A DNA stretch of 64,000 bases from Paenibacillus sp. J45TS6. GTDB taxonomy: Bacteria; Bacillota; Bacilli; Paenibacillales; Paenibacillaceae. The number at the start of each line of letters is the position of its first letter. Position 1 is the first letter of the stretch. Below, piece after piece: positions 52,006 through 62,350 of the stretch. The translations under genes and the position numbers were made by a program. The notes beneath the pieces are model-generated. The model saw only the letters and a list, made by a program, of their open reading frames with translations, was not told the DNA's origin and did not search any database. The DNA lies in contig NZ_BOSJ01000007.1 in assembly GCF_018403285.1 (NCBI RefSeq), forward strand, positions 124,001-188,000, in the 5' to 3' direction.

Positions 52006-54303
52006 ATGAGTCAATGGATCAGTAGTAATCTAGGGTATCCGAGAATTGGTGCCAATCGTGAATGGAAGAAAGCACTCGAATCTTTTTGGGCAGGGAAAGT
52101 AAGTGAATCTGATTTTCTTGCAGAATTAAAAGGAATTCGTCTTGGACATTTGCGACTTCAACAAGAGAAAGGAATCGATCTGATTCCAGTAGGCGATTTC
52201 TCACTTTATGATCATGTCCTTGATACAAGTACAATGTTTGGCATTGTTCCAAAGCGCTATGGGTACGAAGGTGGAGAGGTATCTTTGGATACTTATTACG
52301 CAATGGCTCGCGGTAACGATCAGGCAGCCGCTTCCGAGATGACAAAATGGTTCAATACCAATTATCACTATATCGTTCCTGAACTCGCTGATGCGAATCC
52401 TTCACTAACAGTGAATCGTCCACTTCATGCTTATTTGGAAGCAAAACAGGAACTCGGCATTGAAGGAAAACCAGTTCTTCTTGGACTTTATACATTTCTT
52501 AAATTATCAAAAGGGTATGCGGACACTGAACTTCCTTCCCTTGTAGAACGTTTCCTTCCGCTGTATTGTGAAGTGCTTTCTGAACTGCAGCAAGCGGGAG
52601 TAGAATGGGTACAAATCGATGAGCCTAGCCTCGTTACTGATATTCCAGCAGAAGATTGGAAACAGATTGAGCGTATTTATGAAGAACTGAATAAGGTAGC
52701 GCCTGAGCTTAAGATCATTTTACAGACGTATTTCGAAGCAGTGGGAGATTATGAGAAAGTGGTAAGTTTGCCTGTTCAAGGGATTGGTCTAGATCTTGTT
52801 CACGGTGGGGAAGCGAATCTTGTACATATTCGTGAGTATGGATTCCCAGAGGACAAAGTTCTTGCTGCAGGTCTGATTGATGGTCGTAATATATGGAGAA
52901 GTGATCTGACGGAGCGCATTCAGGTGATAAAAGAGCTCGGTAAGATCGTATCCCCAGATCGATTGATCATTCAACCATCCAGCAGTTTGCTTCATACACC
53001 GGTATCTCTTGCAAAAGAGGATGCGCTGCTACCTGTTCTGCGTAATTCGTTAGCTTTTGCAGAAGAGAAATTGGATGAAATTCAGCTGCTGGTGAAATGG
53101 GCGGCAGAAGATGAGAATGTCATTCAAGAAGCTTTGGCTGAGAACCGCAAGGCACTCACTGAACTGAACACATCCGTATTCCGCAGTAACGGTACGGTAA
53201 GAGAAGCCGTAAATAATCTGGATGAATCTTCATTCGTGAGAAAATCTGATTTTTCAACAAGACATGCTGCTCAGCAAAAGAGATTTAATCTTCCTATTCT
53301 CCCTACAACGACAATCGGAAGTTTCCCGCAAACTGCTGAAGTTCGTAAGGCGAGAAGACATTGGAGAAATGGACAGCTGGACAACCAGCAGTATGAAGCT
53401 TTTGTAGATGAGCAAACGAAGGAATGGATCGACATTCAAGAAGAACTGGGCCTTGATGTGCTGGTTCATGGTGAATTTGAACGGACAGATATGGTGGAGT
53501 TTTTCGGAGAAAAATTGGGTGGATTTGCCTTCACATCAGGAGGCTGGGTTCAGTCTTATGGCTCACGCTGTGTGAAGCCGCCGATTATTTTTGGAGATGT
53601 TGTATACCAAGAGCCAATGACACTGAGAGAAACAGTATACGCTCAGTCCCTTACGAAAAAACCAGTAAAAGGGATGTTAACAGGACCAGTGACGATTCTG
53701 AATTGGTCGTTCGTTCGTACAGATATTCCGCGCAGTGAAGTTGCTTACCAGATTGGACTTGCACTTCGTGAAGAAGTTGAAGCACTCGAGTCCGCTGGCA
53801 TTGAGATGATTCAAGTGGATGAGCCGGCACTTCGTGAAGGACTTCCGCTGAAGAAAGCGGATCATGAATCTTACCTGACAGATTCCGTAAAAGCATTTAA
53901 ATTATCAACTTCATCCGTTAACGATACAACGCAAATTCATACGCATATGTGTTATTGCGAGTTCCATGATGTTATTGATTCAATCGAGGCGATGGACGCG
54001 GATGTTATTTCTCTGGAAACTTCCCGCAGCCACGGAGAATTAATTGAGAACTTTAAGACACAGACGTATGACAAAGGAATTGGTCTTGGCGTTTACGATA
54101 TTCACAGTCCTCGTGTCCCTTCCGTAGAAGAGATGAAAGAGGTTGTCGTATCTGCGCTGGATGTGCTGGATCCTGAACTGTTCTGGATTAACCCGGATTG
54201 TGGTCTTAAAACAAGAGGGAAAGAAGAAACGGTAGCAGCCCTTCGAAACATGGTGGCAGCAGCTGGAGAAGCACGGAACCAAATTCAAGTCCCTTCCTTA
54301 TAA
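52006..54303 (+). CDS. metE: Cobalamin-independent methionine synthase
   Basis: The 765-residue enzyme has two (beta/alpha)8 halves. The N-terminal start is SNLGYPRIGANREWKKALE. Zinc ligands lie in the C-terminal half at HTHMCYCEF (His, Cys) and NPDCGLKTRG (Cys), with Glu in VHGEFERTDMVEF. It transfers a methyl group from methyltetrahydrofolate triglutamate to homocysteine. It is controlled by the upstream B12 riboswitch. Confidence 0.97.
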   Translation: MSQWISSNLGYPRIGANREWKKALESFWAGKVSESDFLAELKGIRLGHLRLQQEKGIDLIPVGDFSLYDHVLDTSTMFGIVPKRYGYEGGEVSLDTYYAMARGNDQAAASEMTKWFNTNYHYIVPELADANPSLTVNRPLHAYLEAKQELGIEGKPVLLGLYTFLKLSKGYADTELPSLVERFLPLYCEVLSELQQAGVEWVQIDEPSLVTDIPAEDWKQIERIYEELNKVAPELKIILQTYFEAVGDYEKVVSLPVQGIGLDLVHGGEANLVHIREYGFPEDKVLAAGLIDGRNIWRSDLTERIQVIKELGKIVSPDRLIIQPSSSLLHTPVSLAKEDALLPVLRNSLAFAEEKLDEIQLLVKWAAEDENVIQEALAENRKALTELNTSVFRSNGTVREAVNNLDESSFVRKSDFSTRHAAQQKRFNLPILPTTTIGSFPQTAEVRKARRHWRNGQLDNQQYEAFVDEQTKEWIDIQEELGLDVLVHGEFERTDMVEFFGEKLGGFAFTSGGWVQSYGSRCVKPPIIFGDVVYQEPMTLRETVYAQSLTKKPVKGMLTGPVTILNWSFVRTDIPRSEVAYQIGLALREEVEALESAGIEMIQVDEPALREGLPLKKADHESYLTDSVKAFKLSTSSVNDTTQIHTHMCYCEFHDVIDSIEAMDADVISLETSRSHGELIENFKTQTYDKGIGLGVYDIHSPRVPSVEEMKEVVVSALDVLDPELFWINPDCGLKTRGKEETVAALRNMVAAAGEARNQIQVPSL

Positions 54304-54315
54304 AAAATGATCCTG

Positions 54316-54361
54316 GCCGTTTTGTCTCACCATATCGTGGTGAGGCAGACGGCTTTTTTTT
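54316..54361 (+). terminator. Terminator after metE
   Basis: GGCCGTTTTGTCTCACCA-TATCG-TGGTGAGGCAGACGGC with a run of eight Ts forms a long stem 12 bases after the stop. Confidence 0.88.
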
Positions 54362-54498
54362 GATGCTCAGTCGTTTCGCTTCTTATAGGTGAAATTTGAT
54401 TTTGTAGAAATGAGGTTGCTATACTAAATTAATTAATTGTTATTTTGTTATAGGCAGGATGATAAGCAGAATTATGATAATCAGGGAGTTGAGAATAT

Positions 54499-55449
54499 AT
54501 GAACCAATTGGGTTCACCATCATTAGAATTAGGAATTTTAGATCTCGTTCCCAAATTAATGGATGTATCTGCCGAAGAGGCAATCCGCCAGTCTATCCAT
54601 CTTGCGATCAAAGGAGAAGAGTGGGGATATACAAGATACTGGACCTCAGAACATCATAATCTTCCAGGTACAGAATCTGCGAGTCCAGAAGTATTACTAT
54701 CTCACATCGGAGCAAAAACCAATCGAATCAAACTTGGATCAGGAGCCGTACTGCTTCCTTATCATCATCCGATTCGGGTAGCAGAAAATTATCATATGCT
54801 GGCTTCACTCTATCCCGGACGTGTTGAGCTGGGAATCGGACGCGCTCCAGGGGGATCGGCACATTTATCGATGGCTCTTGCCGGCAATTATTTAGAGAAA
54901 GTAGCCAAATATCCTGAACTCATTAAACAGCTTCAAGATTTGCTTCACGGCAGATATAGTTTTGATGGGGAGCCGATTGTGGCTAAGCCAGTACCGGAGA
55001 TTCCTCCTACTCTGTGGCTGTTAGGGACCAATGTGAAAAGCGCGGAGTATGCCGCTCAGTTTGGAACGGGTTATGTATTCGGTCAGTTTATGAGTGAGCA
55101 GGATGCTGCCGAGATGCTGCAAAAATATAGGGAGCAGTTTATCCCTTCCGAGAATCTTGCGAAACCAAAAGCGAGTATTGCGGTCAATGTGATCTGTGCT
55201 CCTTCTGCAGATGAAGCCCTCTCCTGGAAAGAGGAAGCGCTCATCTTACACCGGAAAGCGACGGGCGGGATTGTAGAGGTGCCACCTTATCCCGTCATTA
55301 TCGGAAATCCAAAAGAGGTCAAAGAAGAACTGCTCGCACTTGCTCATGAAACAGGTTGTAACGAGATCCTAATCTCTACCCGTGTGGCATCCTATGAACA
55401 ACGTTTATTATCCTATGGATTGTTAGGGGAAGAAATGAGCAAAGGGTAA
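54499..55449 (+). CDS. LLM-class (luciferase-like) flavin oxidoreductase
   Basis: The 316-residue TIM-barrel protein has RYWTSEHHNLPGTESASPEV, RIKLGSGAVLLPYHHPIRVA and RVELGIGRAPGGS, the usual signature of the LLM group-1/MsnO8-like branch. It uses FMN to oxidise a small substrate that cannot be identified. GGAGTTGAG precedes the ATG. Confidence 0.87.
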   Translation: MNQLGSPSLELGILDLVPKLMDVSAEEAIRQSIHLAIKGEEWGYTRYWTSEHHNLPGTESASPEVLLSHIGAKTNRIKLGSGAVLLPYHHPIRVAENYHMLASLYPGRVELGIGRAPGGSAHLSMALAGNYLEKVAKYPELIKQLQDLLHGRYSFDGEPIVAKPVPEIPPTLWLLGTNVKSAEYAAQFGTGYVFGQFMSEQDAAEMLQKYREQFIPSENLAKPKASIAVNVICAPSADEALSWKEEALILHRKATGGIVEVPPYPVIIGNPKEVKEELLALAHETGCNEILISTRVASYEQRLLSYGLLGEEMSKG

Positions 55450-55573
55450 TAGATTTTCACTCTCTTCCTATATTATTGATCTTTAATTTAAAAGATAGAT
55501 AATTGTACTTTTGCTATAGAGCAAATCTCTTTTTATTACATAGAATAGAGTAATAAGGAAGGGAGTGAAGTGT

Positions 55574-56002
55574 ATGCCAACATTCGATAGTATCAGTGTA
55601 ACGGGAGATGCAGCAATTAATGGTCATCTTCAGGTGCTTGGGGGTACAACTTTACAAGATTTGAATACCCAGAACCAAACGATTCAGCAGAGCCTTAATG
55701 TAAATGGCAGCCAAACCATTGCCGGGCATCTGCAGGTAAATGGTAGTGCAACCGTTTTGCAACATTTGGGTGCAGGACAAAGCCTCAGTGCGAACGAGAA
55801 TGTGGTAGCTGGATCCAAACTCCTGTCTTTAGGGGTTCCCGCCGTGCCGCCCGTCAGCGCTGCTCCAAGTGGTGTTAATTTCTATAATGCAACGAACAGC
55901 GGTCAGCCTGGTTTGGTACTGAAAGGGACAGACGGGAACAACTATGTTCTATTTATTGATTTGTCTTCGGGTACACCAACCATCGGTATTCATCGGGTTT
56001 AA
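55574..56002 (+). CDS. Protein with repeated GHLQV-type strands, possible surface component
   Basis: The 142-residue product (ATG at 55574; GTG 9 bases earlier is possible) contains two similar units, SVTGDAAINGHLQVLGGTTL and NVNGSQTIAGHLQVNGSATV. These suggest a short beta-helix or trimer-forming stalk. A Pro/Ala link (PAVPPVSAAPSGVNFYN) leads to a C-terminal beta domain (GLVLKGTDGNNYVLFIDLSS). It has no signal peptide. With the glycan genes that follow it may be a spore-surface protein, which is inference. Confidence 0.65.
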   Translation: MPTFDSISVTGDAAINGHLQVLGGTTLQDLNTQNQTIQQSLNVNGSQTIAGHLQVNGSATVLQHLGAGQSLSANENVVAGSKLLSLGVPAVPPVSAAPSGVNFYNATNSGQPGLVLKGTDGNNYVLFIDLSSGTPTIGIHRV

Positions 56003-56028
56003 AGAATTAAGCGGAAAGGTTTGGTATA

Positions 56029-57120
56029 TTACCTCTTTTTTGCATGATTTGCGTTTGCCTCCATGTACTTTTCATGACGTGTAACGGCTTCTTGAACGGC
56101 CTCCAAATAGGAAAAATGATGTTTTTTATCTGGTTCCAGATAAGTCCCCTCCGCCCATTCATTCCAAGCATTGATAAATAGAAACTCAGATTGATATATA
56201 GAAGCAGCTCGGTTCATCTGTTTCGTTAAATAATAGCTGAATTTCTCGGGAGTAGACCCGATACAGCTTTGTCCACGGGCTCCAATTCGAGGGGTGTTAT
56301 CCCAATTGACATAGGCACCTGGGAAAATCGTTTCACCGCTTCGGTGCGGAGATCGGTTCAGTATCATTTCCCATACTCCGTCATAGTCAAATACGAGATG
56401 ATCTCCATCCTTGGTGCTAATATAACTCCAAAGATTTGCATTATATCCATGAGCAAACGTATAATGCGGTTCAAATTCAATACTTGCTTCAAAACCAGAC
56501 TGCGGGGGGATCTCGAATCCTCCTAATGTTCTTGCAAAATAGATACCTTCGAGCCCACTTCTTAGGGCAAGTTGATTCCAAAACCGAAGCATTTCTTCAC
56601 AGCGGGGAATCGCGCCCGGGCGATAGATAACAAATAGAGGTTTATTCTGAACCCGGATATATCTCGGATCTTGAAATGCAGTCAGGAGTTCATCAAAATG
56701 CTCTGCCCAGTCATTTTCATCGCCATAGTCTTGGGGCATGAGGATTTCATTATTTCCGCCATCCCATTTCCGTGTCCAAGGTTCATTAGCCCAGGATAGA
56801 CAGAAAGGAAAATCCGGTTCCCCTGATTTCAGAACAGACTGGAACGGCTTTTCGAGCAGACGCTTTCCCTTAAACCAGTAATGGTAGTAGCAAAACCCGT
56901 AAATGCCGTGAGATCTAGCCGCGTCCGCCTGCCATTTTCGAATCGAAGCATCCATTAAGTTATAATACAAATCTTTTAGCGGTTCTTTCGGCTGAGCATG
57001 CTTCTTATATAATGGTTTGTTTTTTCGCGTATTAGTCCATTCGGTGAATCCCTCTCCCCACCAGGCATCGTTTTCATCAATCTGATGGAACTGAGGAAGA
57101 AAATAAGCAATCAGTTTCAT
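56029..57120 (-). CDS. WbsX-like glycosyl-transfer/hydrolase family protein
   Basis: The 363-residue protein has the WbsX/GH99-like signature: YFLPQFHQIDENDAWWGEGF TEWTN, YGFCYYHYWFKGKRLLEKP, SWANEPWTRKWDG, and NAWNEWAEGTYLEPD. Such proteins occur in O-antigen and rhamnan clusters and may trim or transfer sugars. It has no signal peptide, so it probably works in the cytoplasm. It is paired with the CgeB-like gene upstream. Confidence 0.85.
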   Translation of the reverse strand: MKLIAYFLPQFHQIDENDAWWGEGFTEWTNTRKNKPLYKKHAQPKEPLKDLYYNLMDASIRKWQADAARSHGIYGFCYYHYWFKGKRLLEKPFQSVLKSGEPDFPFCLSWANEPWTRKWDGGNNEILMPQDYGDENDWAEHFDELLTAFQDPRYIRVQNKPLFVIYRPGAIPRCEEMLRFWNQLALRSGLEGIYFARTLGGFEIPPQSGFEASIEFEPHYTFAHGYNANLWSYISTKDGDHLVFDYDGVWEMILNRSPHRSGETIFPGAYVNWDNTPRIGARGQSCIGSTPEKFSYYLTKQMNRAASIYQSEFLFINAWNEWAEGTYLEPDKKHHFSYLEAVQEAVTRHEKYMEANANHAKKR

Positions 57121-57193
57121 ATGGAACTCATCTCCTTTCCTCTATCTAAGACGTTCATATAAAGAGGTAAAGGCCCCTTTCGGAATACATAAA

Positions 57194-58336
57194 TCACTTG
57201 CCCTCAAGAAGGGTATTCGTAAAATCCATCATCAGATGAAAAAAGGAATAGTCATATTCGCTTCGTACCAGAGCTCTGGAGCTAATTTTTCTTTTCTCCT
57301 CTGGATGTTCCCTATAGTACATCACATGCGAGCCAAGTTCTTCAGGACGATGAAAAGAAACAAAGTCTTCTCCCGTTTTCATATACTTATCCCAATTCAC
57401 ATCATATTCCGCAAGCAAAAAGCCTCCGCACGCCGCTATATCTAATCCTCTTCGGTCATTCTCACCAAAACTTATGATGATATCTGCTCCATTATAGAGC
57501 TGCTTTAGATCATTACTTGTCTCGGGGATCCAAGGTTCTACACCAGGAATGTCTCCCCAGTTATCACCTATGGTGAGTATGCGTCCATCCGGGCTGCTTC
57601 CATGAATCGCTTCAAGATAGGGATCTAAACGAGGTTCATAATCTCCAAGAAGGAGTAGATCGGACTGTACATGTGCAGGTGCTTTTTCAGGAGCGAATAG
57701 CTCCGGATCAGAACCGAAGGGGATATAGACCACCTTTGAGCTCGTCATCTTTTGATACCTGTGGATGTACTTCGGATTTTGTGTAATAACATAATCCCAG
57801 ACTAGAGAATCAGGAGACGTATTTAGGTGAGGAAGAGGATCGTGGACATCATGTAGCCAAAGGACTGTCTTAAGGTCTTTAAGGTTAGATACCTGAACAG
57901 CAAGAGGCAGATTTGTTCGGTTTCCAACGACAAGGAGGACATCGGGTTGATATAGTGCTATTACATTGACTAAGTTATCTTCCACCTTCAGCGGGAGTAC
58001 CTCTTTAAAAAGCATACGTAAAGATTGTCTAAACAGGATCTCTGTTGAAGGTAATCCTGCTTCGTTTTCCCAGAGTAATAGAAGTCGAAGTTTCTTAGCA
58101 TCTCGAATAGAAAGAGATGGTTTATTAGAGGGAGTAAAGGGAGCAGCCGAGCTCCGATTCTCAGGAAGAGGATGGTTCAGCTGCACACCTGGATTAGAAA
58201 TCTTTTGCGGAAAAGAGAGAACTTTAGAAGCGGTAGTTAAATTCGCTGGTTTTCGCTTTTTGGTGACAGTACGTTTCCTTCTAGGTACAGCTGTTTTTTT
58301 ATGCAAAGAAGATGCCGACTTTTCATTTTTTTTCAT
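57194..58336 (-). CDS. CgeB-like glycosyltransferase with basic N-terminus
   Basis: The 380-residue protein has a Lys/Arg/Ser-rich first 80 residues (KKTAVPRRKRTVTKKRKPAN). A GT-B fold follows, of the spore-maturation CgeB type (VIALYQPDVLLVVGNRTNLP ... YNGADIIISFGENDRRGLDI, then AACGGFLLAEY). CgeB-type enzymes glycosylate the spore crust. The gene precedes the WbsX-like gene by 73 bases, so the two are probably co-expressed. Confidence 0.82.
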   Translation of the reverse strand: MKKNEKSASSLHKKTAVPRRKRTVTKKRKPANLTTASKVLSFPQKISNPGVQLNHPLPENRSSAAPFTPSNKPSLSIRDAKKLRLLLLWENEAGLPSTEILFRQSLRMLFKEVLPLKVEDNLVNVIALYQPDVLLVVGNRTNLPLAVQVSNLKDLKTVLWLHDVHDPLPHLNTSPDSLVWDYVITQNPKYIHRYQKMTSSKVVYIPFGSDPELFAPEKAPAHVQSDLLLLGDYEPRLDPYLEAIHGSSPDGRILTIGDNWGDIPGVEPWIPETSNDLKQLYNGADIIISFGENDRRGLDIAACGGFLLAEYDVNWDKYMKTGEDFVSFHRPEELGSHVMYYREHPEEKRKISSRALVRSEYDYSFFHLMMDFTNTLLEGK

Positions 58337-58581
58337 GACTGGTTTCGTTCCTTTGTATTTCGCATTTTAAGGTAGTTTATGATGAATGACTGCTTTGTTT
58401 CATGACACATACCCAAAATAAGTGAAAAAGGTGATTATTTAGGCTAGATATATAGTGAGTAACTCACATTTTCACTTTCACTTACCGACATATTAGAAAG
58501 AAGTTAATCAATCATGAAGCTTTATCACAGAGAAACTCATAGAGAGAAGTGTGTTAGAGGCTTTCGGTAGGGGGAGAACCA

Positions 58582-60291
58582 TTGTTTAAGAGGAAAACAA
58601 TAGGGCGGCGAATTACGTTTGTAATGGTGATGCTGCTCATCTATGTGATCGTGGTTGGATCTGTTTCCATATTACAGACCAAATCTATGGAAACAAATGC
58701 GAAGGACATTACTCAAAAAGTAATGCCTGCCATGAACCAAATTAATAATATCACATTTGCTTCCGAGCATATTCAGAAGCTGAGTTATGATTATTACTTA
58801 GCAGCGGATGATGAGGGAAAGAGAAAGGCGATCGGAGAGGAACGATTACAGACCATTCGCTATCTTAGCGAGTCGAAAACAGCATATGAAGCAAATATTA
58901 CAAATGAGGATATTCAAAATCAATATGATGCTTTTACAGCGGAATGGAATGCCTATAGTAAAGTGAATACGAAAGCCATTGAGAAAGTAGATTTGAATGA
59001 TCACGATTTGGCTTATGAAGTATTGCTCAAATCAGAGAGTTCCTACCGGAAGATGCTGGTCCAATTAACATCCTTGGCTGAACTGAATCAACAAGAGGCA
59101 GATCAATCGACCAATATGCTAGAAAAAAGTTCGTTTAGAGCTGTAGGGGTCTTGATTTTTGGTATCAGCTTAATCCTAATTGCAACACTTGTCAGTAATT
59201 TCGCATTAATTCGTGCGCTGGTGAAACCAATTAAGGATATTGAGAAGAATGTACAATCCATCGCGGATGGAGACTTAACTATAGAAGATATTTACCGGAA
59301 GAAAGAAGATGAACTTACATCGCTCGGTAGAGGAGTTAATCAAATGAAGGCAAATCTGGTTGAGATCGTGAGACAGATCAGCGCCTCATCCAAGCTAGTA
59401 GAATCGCATAGCAGCGATCTCGCAGTTACATCCGAAGAAGTGAAACTTGGAAGCCAGCAAATTGCGATCTCGATGGAGGAATCCGCAAAAGCAACCGAAA
59501 GTCAGGCAGAAACCGCTACTTCCGCCGCTAGAACGGTTGAGGTGCTGAATGAGCATATCCAGGATCATGCTTCGAAAGGAGAGCAGCTTAAAGGCATGTC
59601 TGAACTTGTTCTTGAACGAGGAACTCGCGGAAAAGAAATTATGCAGAAGTCAATTGAACAGATGAACCAAATTGCGGACCGAGTATCCTCCTCTATGAAT
59701 CAAGTGAACCAACTGGATAAGAGCAACGAGAGTATATACGAACTTGTTCATGTGATCCGCGAAATTGCAAGACAAACCAATCTGTTATCTTTGAATGCAT
59801 CGATTGAAGCAGCGAGAGCAGGCGAGCATGGACGCGGATTTGCTGTCGTCGCGGAAGAAGTAAGATCATTATCAGACGCCGTTCAGCATACGGTGGGTCA
59901 GATTAGTGAACTGACTGCTCAAATTCAGCAAGGTACGAGATCGGTTGTGGAGTCCCTCGAAAGCGGAGTACAGGAAACGACGCGAGGAACCCACCAAATG
60001 GAAGAGGTAAATGATGCATTTGAACAGATTACGTCTTCGGTCGTTGAAATGGTGGCTGTCATTAATGAGGTGACATCAGGTCTTGGAGGGATGCAACAAC
60101 TAAGCGGCGAAATGAACGATTTCAGCCAGCAGATTTCTGCGATTTCACAGCAGTCAGCAGCGGGTGTAGAAGAAGTGTCTGCATCGGCAGAGCAGCAAGT
60201 CGGATCGCTTGAAGTGGTCGCGGATCGAATTGGGAAGCTCAGAACGTTGTCAGAGGAACTACTCGCTTCCATCTCTCAGCTTCGGGTATAA
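58582..60291 (+). CDS. Methyl-accepting chemotaxis protein
   Basis: The 569-residue receptor starts at TTG after GGGGGAG. Membrane helix 1 is at about 12-32. A four-helix-bundle sensor (40-185), helix 2 (about 187-210) and HAMP ([20 protein letters not shown]) follow. The methylation and signalling region contains the hairpin tip [20 protein letters not shown]. It senses an unknown ligand outside and controls CheA. It reads [15 protein letters not shown] close to the C-terminus and has no pentapeptide tether. Confidence 0.93.
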   Translation: MFKRKTIGRRITFVMVMLLIYVIVVGSVSILQTKSMETNAKDITQKVMPAMNQINNITFASEHIQKLSYDYYLAADDEGKRKAIGEERLQTIRYLSESKTAYEANITNEDIQNQYDAFTAEWNAYSKVNTKAIEKVDLNDHDLAYEVLLKSESSYRKMLVQLTSLAELNQQEADQSTNMLEKSSFRAVGVLIFGISLILIATLVSNFALIRALVKPIKDIEKNVQSIADGDLTIEDIYRKKEDELTSLGRGVNQMKANLVEIVRQISASSKLVESHSSDLAVTSEEVKLGSQQIAISMEESAKATESQAETATSAARTVEVLNEHIQDHASKGEQLKGMSELVLERGTRGKEIMQKSIEQMNQIADRVSSSMNQVNQLDKSNESIYELVHVIREIARQTNLLSLNASIEAARAGEHGRGFAVVAEEVRSLSDAVQHTVGQISELTAQIQQGTRSVVESLESGVQETTRGTHQMEEVNDAFEQITSSVVEMVAVINEVTSGLGGMQQLSGEMNDFSQQISAISQQSAAGVEEVSASAEQQVGSLEVVADRIGKLRTLSEELLASISQLRV

Positions 60292-60316
60292 TAGAAGCGA
60301 GTATGAACAATACGAG

Positions 60317-61327
60317 ATGAGAAGGGATTTACGGTTACTCATGATCATTCACAATAAAAATAGAACGAACGATACCTTTTTATATACCTTTGCCTGTCAC
60401 GAAAGTGAGCAGGCTCTTTGTCATTTAGAGCTGAAACGACTGCTTGGAATGCAGAAGGCTTTGGACCATTCATTTTATATAACGAATCACTGCATCGATC
60501 CTTCGCGGAGTCCCTTTCTTAACATGAGAGTAGATGTATTATTCTCGGCTTCTGGCCTAGATGAATTGTTAGTGCTTGCCGAATCCATAGAACTTGAAGA
60601 GGGTTCCACTTTTAAAGTGTTGTATCTGAAAGAAGGGATTCCTTACACCTATGACGAGCAAAGAACACTTGAACGTTCGGTAGGGAGCCGGATTAAAGGT
60701 ACAGCGAGAATGAAAAAACCAGATGTTACACTGGGTCTCATTCACTTGGAATCAGGATGGATGCTTGGACGATGTCATGAAGCAGAGAGTGTGTGGCTGA
60801 ATCACAAAAATAAACCGCATAATTATTCCACTGGCCTCAGTTCCAGGGTTGCCAGAGCGCTCGTTAATATAGCAGCGCCTGAAGCCGCAGGGGTAACGAT
60901 GATTGATCCTTGCTGCGGGATGGGAAATGTCCTGATTGAAGCTTTATCCATGGGAATATCCATCCGCGGTAATGATATCAACCCGCTTGCCGTACAAGGG
61001 GCTCGTAAGAATCTTCGTCATTATGGTTATGATGATACTCTTGTTACGCTTGGAGATATGACGAATCTCGAAGAAAAGGCCGATCGCGCTATATTAGATC
61101 TACCATATAATGTGTGTTCCGTGTTGCCGGTAGAAGAACAGCTGCAGCTGCTGAGTCACCTTGGAAAACTAGCCGGGGAAGCAGTCATTGTAAGTACACA
61201 GCCCATTGCGGAGCAGCTACGGCAGACGGGATGGCAAATCGAGGACCACGTAACTACATCAAAAGGTTCTTTTGTTCGGGAAATTTGGTACTGTAAAAGG
61301 CAAACGGGGAATCACCTCAGAGAATAA
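60317..61327 (+). CDS. TRM11-like putative RNA methyltransferase
   Basis: The 336-residue protein has a Rossmann SAM-binding domain with DPCCGMGNVLIEALSMG and the catalytic-type DLPYNVCS in place of DPPY. A THUMP-like N-terminal half precedes it (FACHESEQALCHLELKRLLG). It may modify tRNA or rRNA guanine or adenine. I chose the ATG at 60317, just past the receptor gene; ATG 60341 is an alternative. A longer frame from 60209 overlaps the receptor gene and is unlikely. Confidence 0.8.
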   Translation: MRRDLRLLMIIHNKNRTNDTFLYTFACHESEQALCHLELKRLLGMQKALDHSFYITNHCIDPSRSPFLNMRVDVLFSASGLDELLVLAESIELEEGSTFKVLYLKEGIPYTYDEQRTLERSVGSRIKGTARMKKPDVTLGLIHLESGWMLGRCHEAESVWLNHKNKPHNYSTGLSSRVARALVNIAAPEAAGVTMIDPCCGMGNVLIEALSMGISIRGNDINPLAVQGARKNLRHYGYDDTLVTLGDMTNLEEKADRAILDLPYNVCSVLPVEEQLQLLSHLGKLAGEAVIVSTQPIAEQLRQTGWQIEDHVTTSKGSFVREIWYCKRQTGNHLRE

Positions 61328-61350
61328 AGCTCTTTAGTTAAAAATAAGAA

Positions 61351-61388
61351 GAACCCGCTTCAAGATATATGTCTTGAGCGGGTTTTTA
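61351..61388. terminator. Bidirectional terminator
   Basis: AACCCGCTTCAAGA-TATATG-TCTTGAGCGGGTTTTT separates the converging methyltransferase and dehydrogenase genes. Confidence 0.85.
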
Positions 61389-61393
61389 TCATT

Positions 61394-62350
61394 CTAATAA
61401 GAACGACTGTAATCGACTAGATTACGTGGAAGAGTCTCATTCTTCACATAAGCTTTCAAGTTCTCTATAAATATTTCAAAAGCACGTTCCTTATAATAAG
61501 GAGTGCTTCCAGTAATATGAGGTGTAATTAGTACATTATCCATCGACCATAAGGGATGATCGTTCGGCAAGGGTTCTTCTTCAAATACATCGAGCGCAGC
61601 AGATGCAATCTGTTTTTCTTGTAAAGCTTTCAGCAGTGCAGAAGTATCTACGGTTGCGCCGCGGCCAACATTGATGAAGCATGCTTCTTTTTTCATCGCT
61701 GCAAAAGCCTGTTCATTAAATAGATGGCGGGTATCATCCGTAAGCGGAAGAATGTTAACCACATAATCTCCGTCAGTCAGTACTTCTTCAAAACGTTCCA
61801 TGGAGACCATTTTGCTGACATGCTCTACTTCTTTACCCGATCTGCGAACACCAATTACGTTCATGCCAAAAGCTTCGGCAAGTTTAGCTGTGGCCTTCCC
61901 AATCTCACCTACGCCAACGATGACCATCGTTTTTCCATGAAGTTCGCTCATGTTATCTTCACTTGCATCCCATGTGCCGTTAGCCTGATTAACTGCAGCT
62001 CTTTTAAGATTACGGGATAAAGACAGCATCATACCAAGAATCATTTCTGAGATCGGAATCGCATGAATTCCGCTTGTATTAGTGAGCAGTATATTTCGTT
62101 CTTCAAAAGTTTCTTGAGGAAGATAGTCTACGCCGGCAGACCAAGTCTGTACCCATTTTAATTTGCTGTCTGGATGTAATAATTCATCTGGTTTACTTTT
62201 TGGCCAACCCACCAAGATCTCTGCTTCTCGCAGGACGGAGGGATCAAGCTCCTTTGCTTTGCCTGTAGTTATCGTATAATGAGGTGCTATATCCTGGATA
62301 CGCTTTTGCTCTGTCTCTGTAAAAGAAATTAAACTTACAATTTTGCTCAT
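61394..62350 (-). CDS. D-isomer-specific 2-hydroxyacid dehydrogenase
   Basis: The 318-residue NAD-dependent enzyme has the Rossmann motif VIVGVGEIGKATAKLAEAFG, catalytic Arg in FINVGRGATVDTSALL, Glu in LDVFEEEPLPNDHPLW and His in VLITPHITGSTPYY. The substrate is not evident; it resembles ghrA/serA-like members. GAGGAGG precedes the start. Confidence 0.88.
   Translation of the reverse strand: MSKIVSLISFTETEQKRIQDIAPHYTITTGKAKELDPSVLREAEILVGWPKSKPDELLHPDSKLKWVQTWSAGVDYLPQETFEERNILLTNTSGIHAIPISEMILGMMLSLSRNLKRAAVNQANGTWDASEDNMSELHGKTMVIVGVGEIGKATAKLAEAFGMNVIGVRRSGKEVEHVSKMVSMERFEEVLTDGDYVVNILPLTDDTRHLFNEQAFAAMKKEACFINVGRGATVDTSALLKALQEKQIASAALDVFEEEPLPNDHPLWSMDNVLITPHITGSTPYYKERAFEIFIENLKAYVKNETLPRNLVDYSRSY

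Noticed and set aside
60209-60316. Start of the methyltransferase inside the chemotaxis receptor gene
   Set aside because: The first 36 codons are the receptor's C-terminal coding region in another frame and are not like the family.
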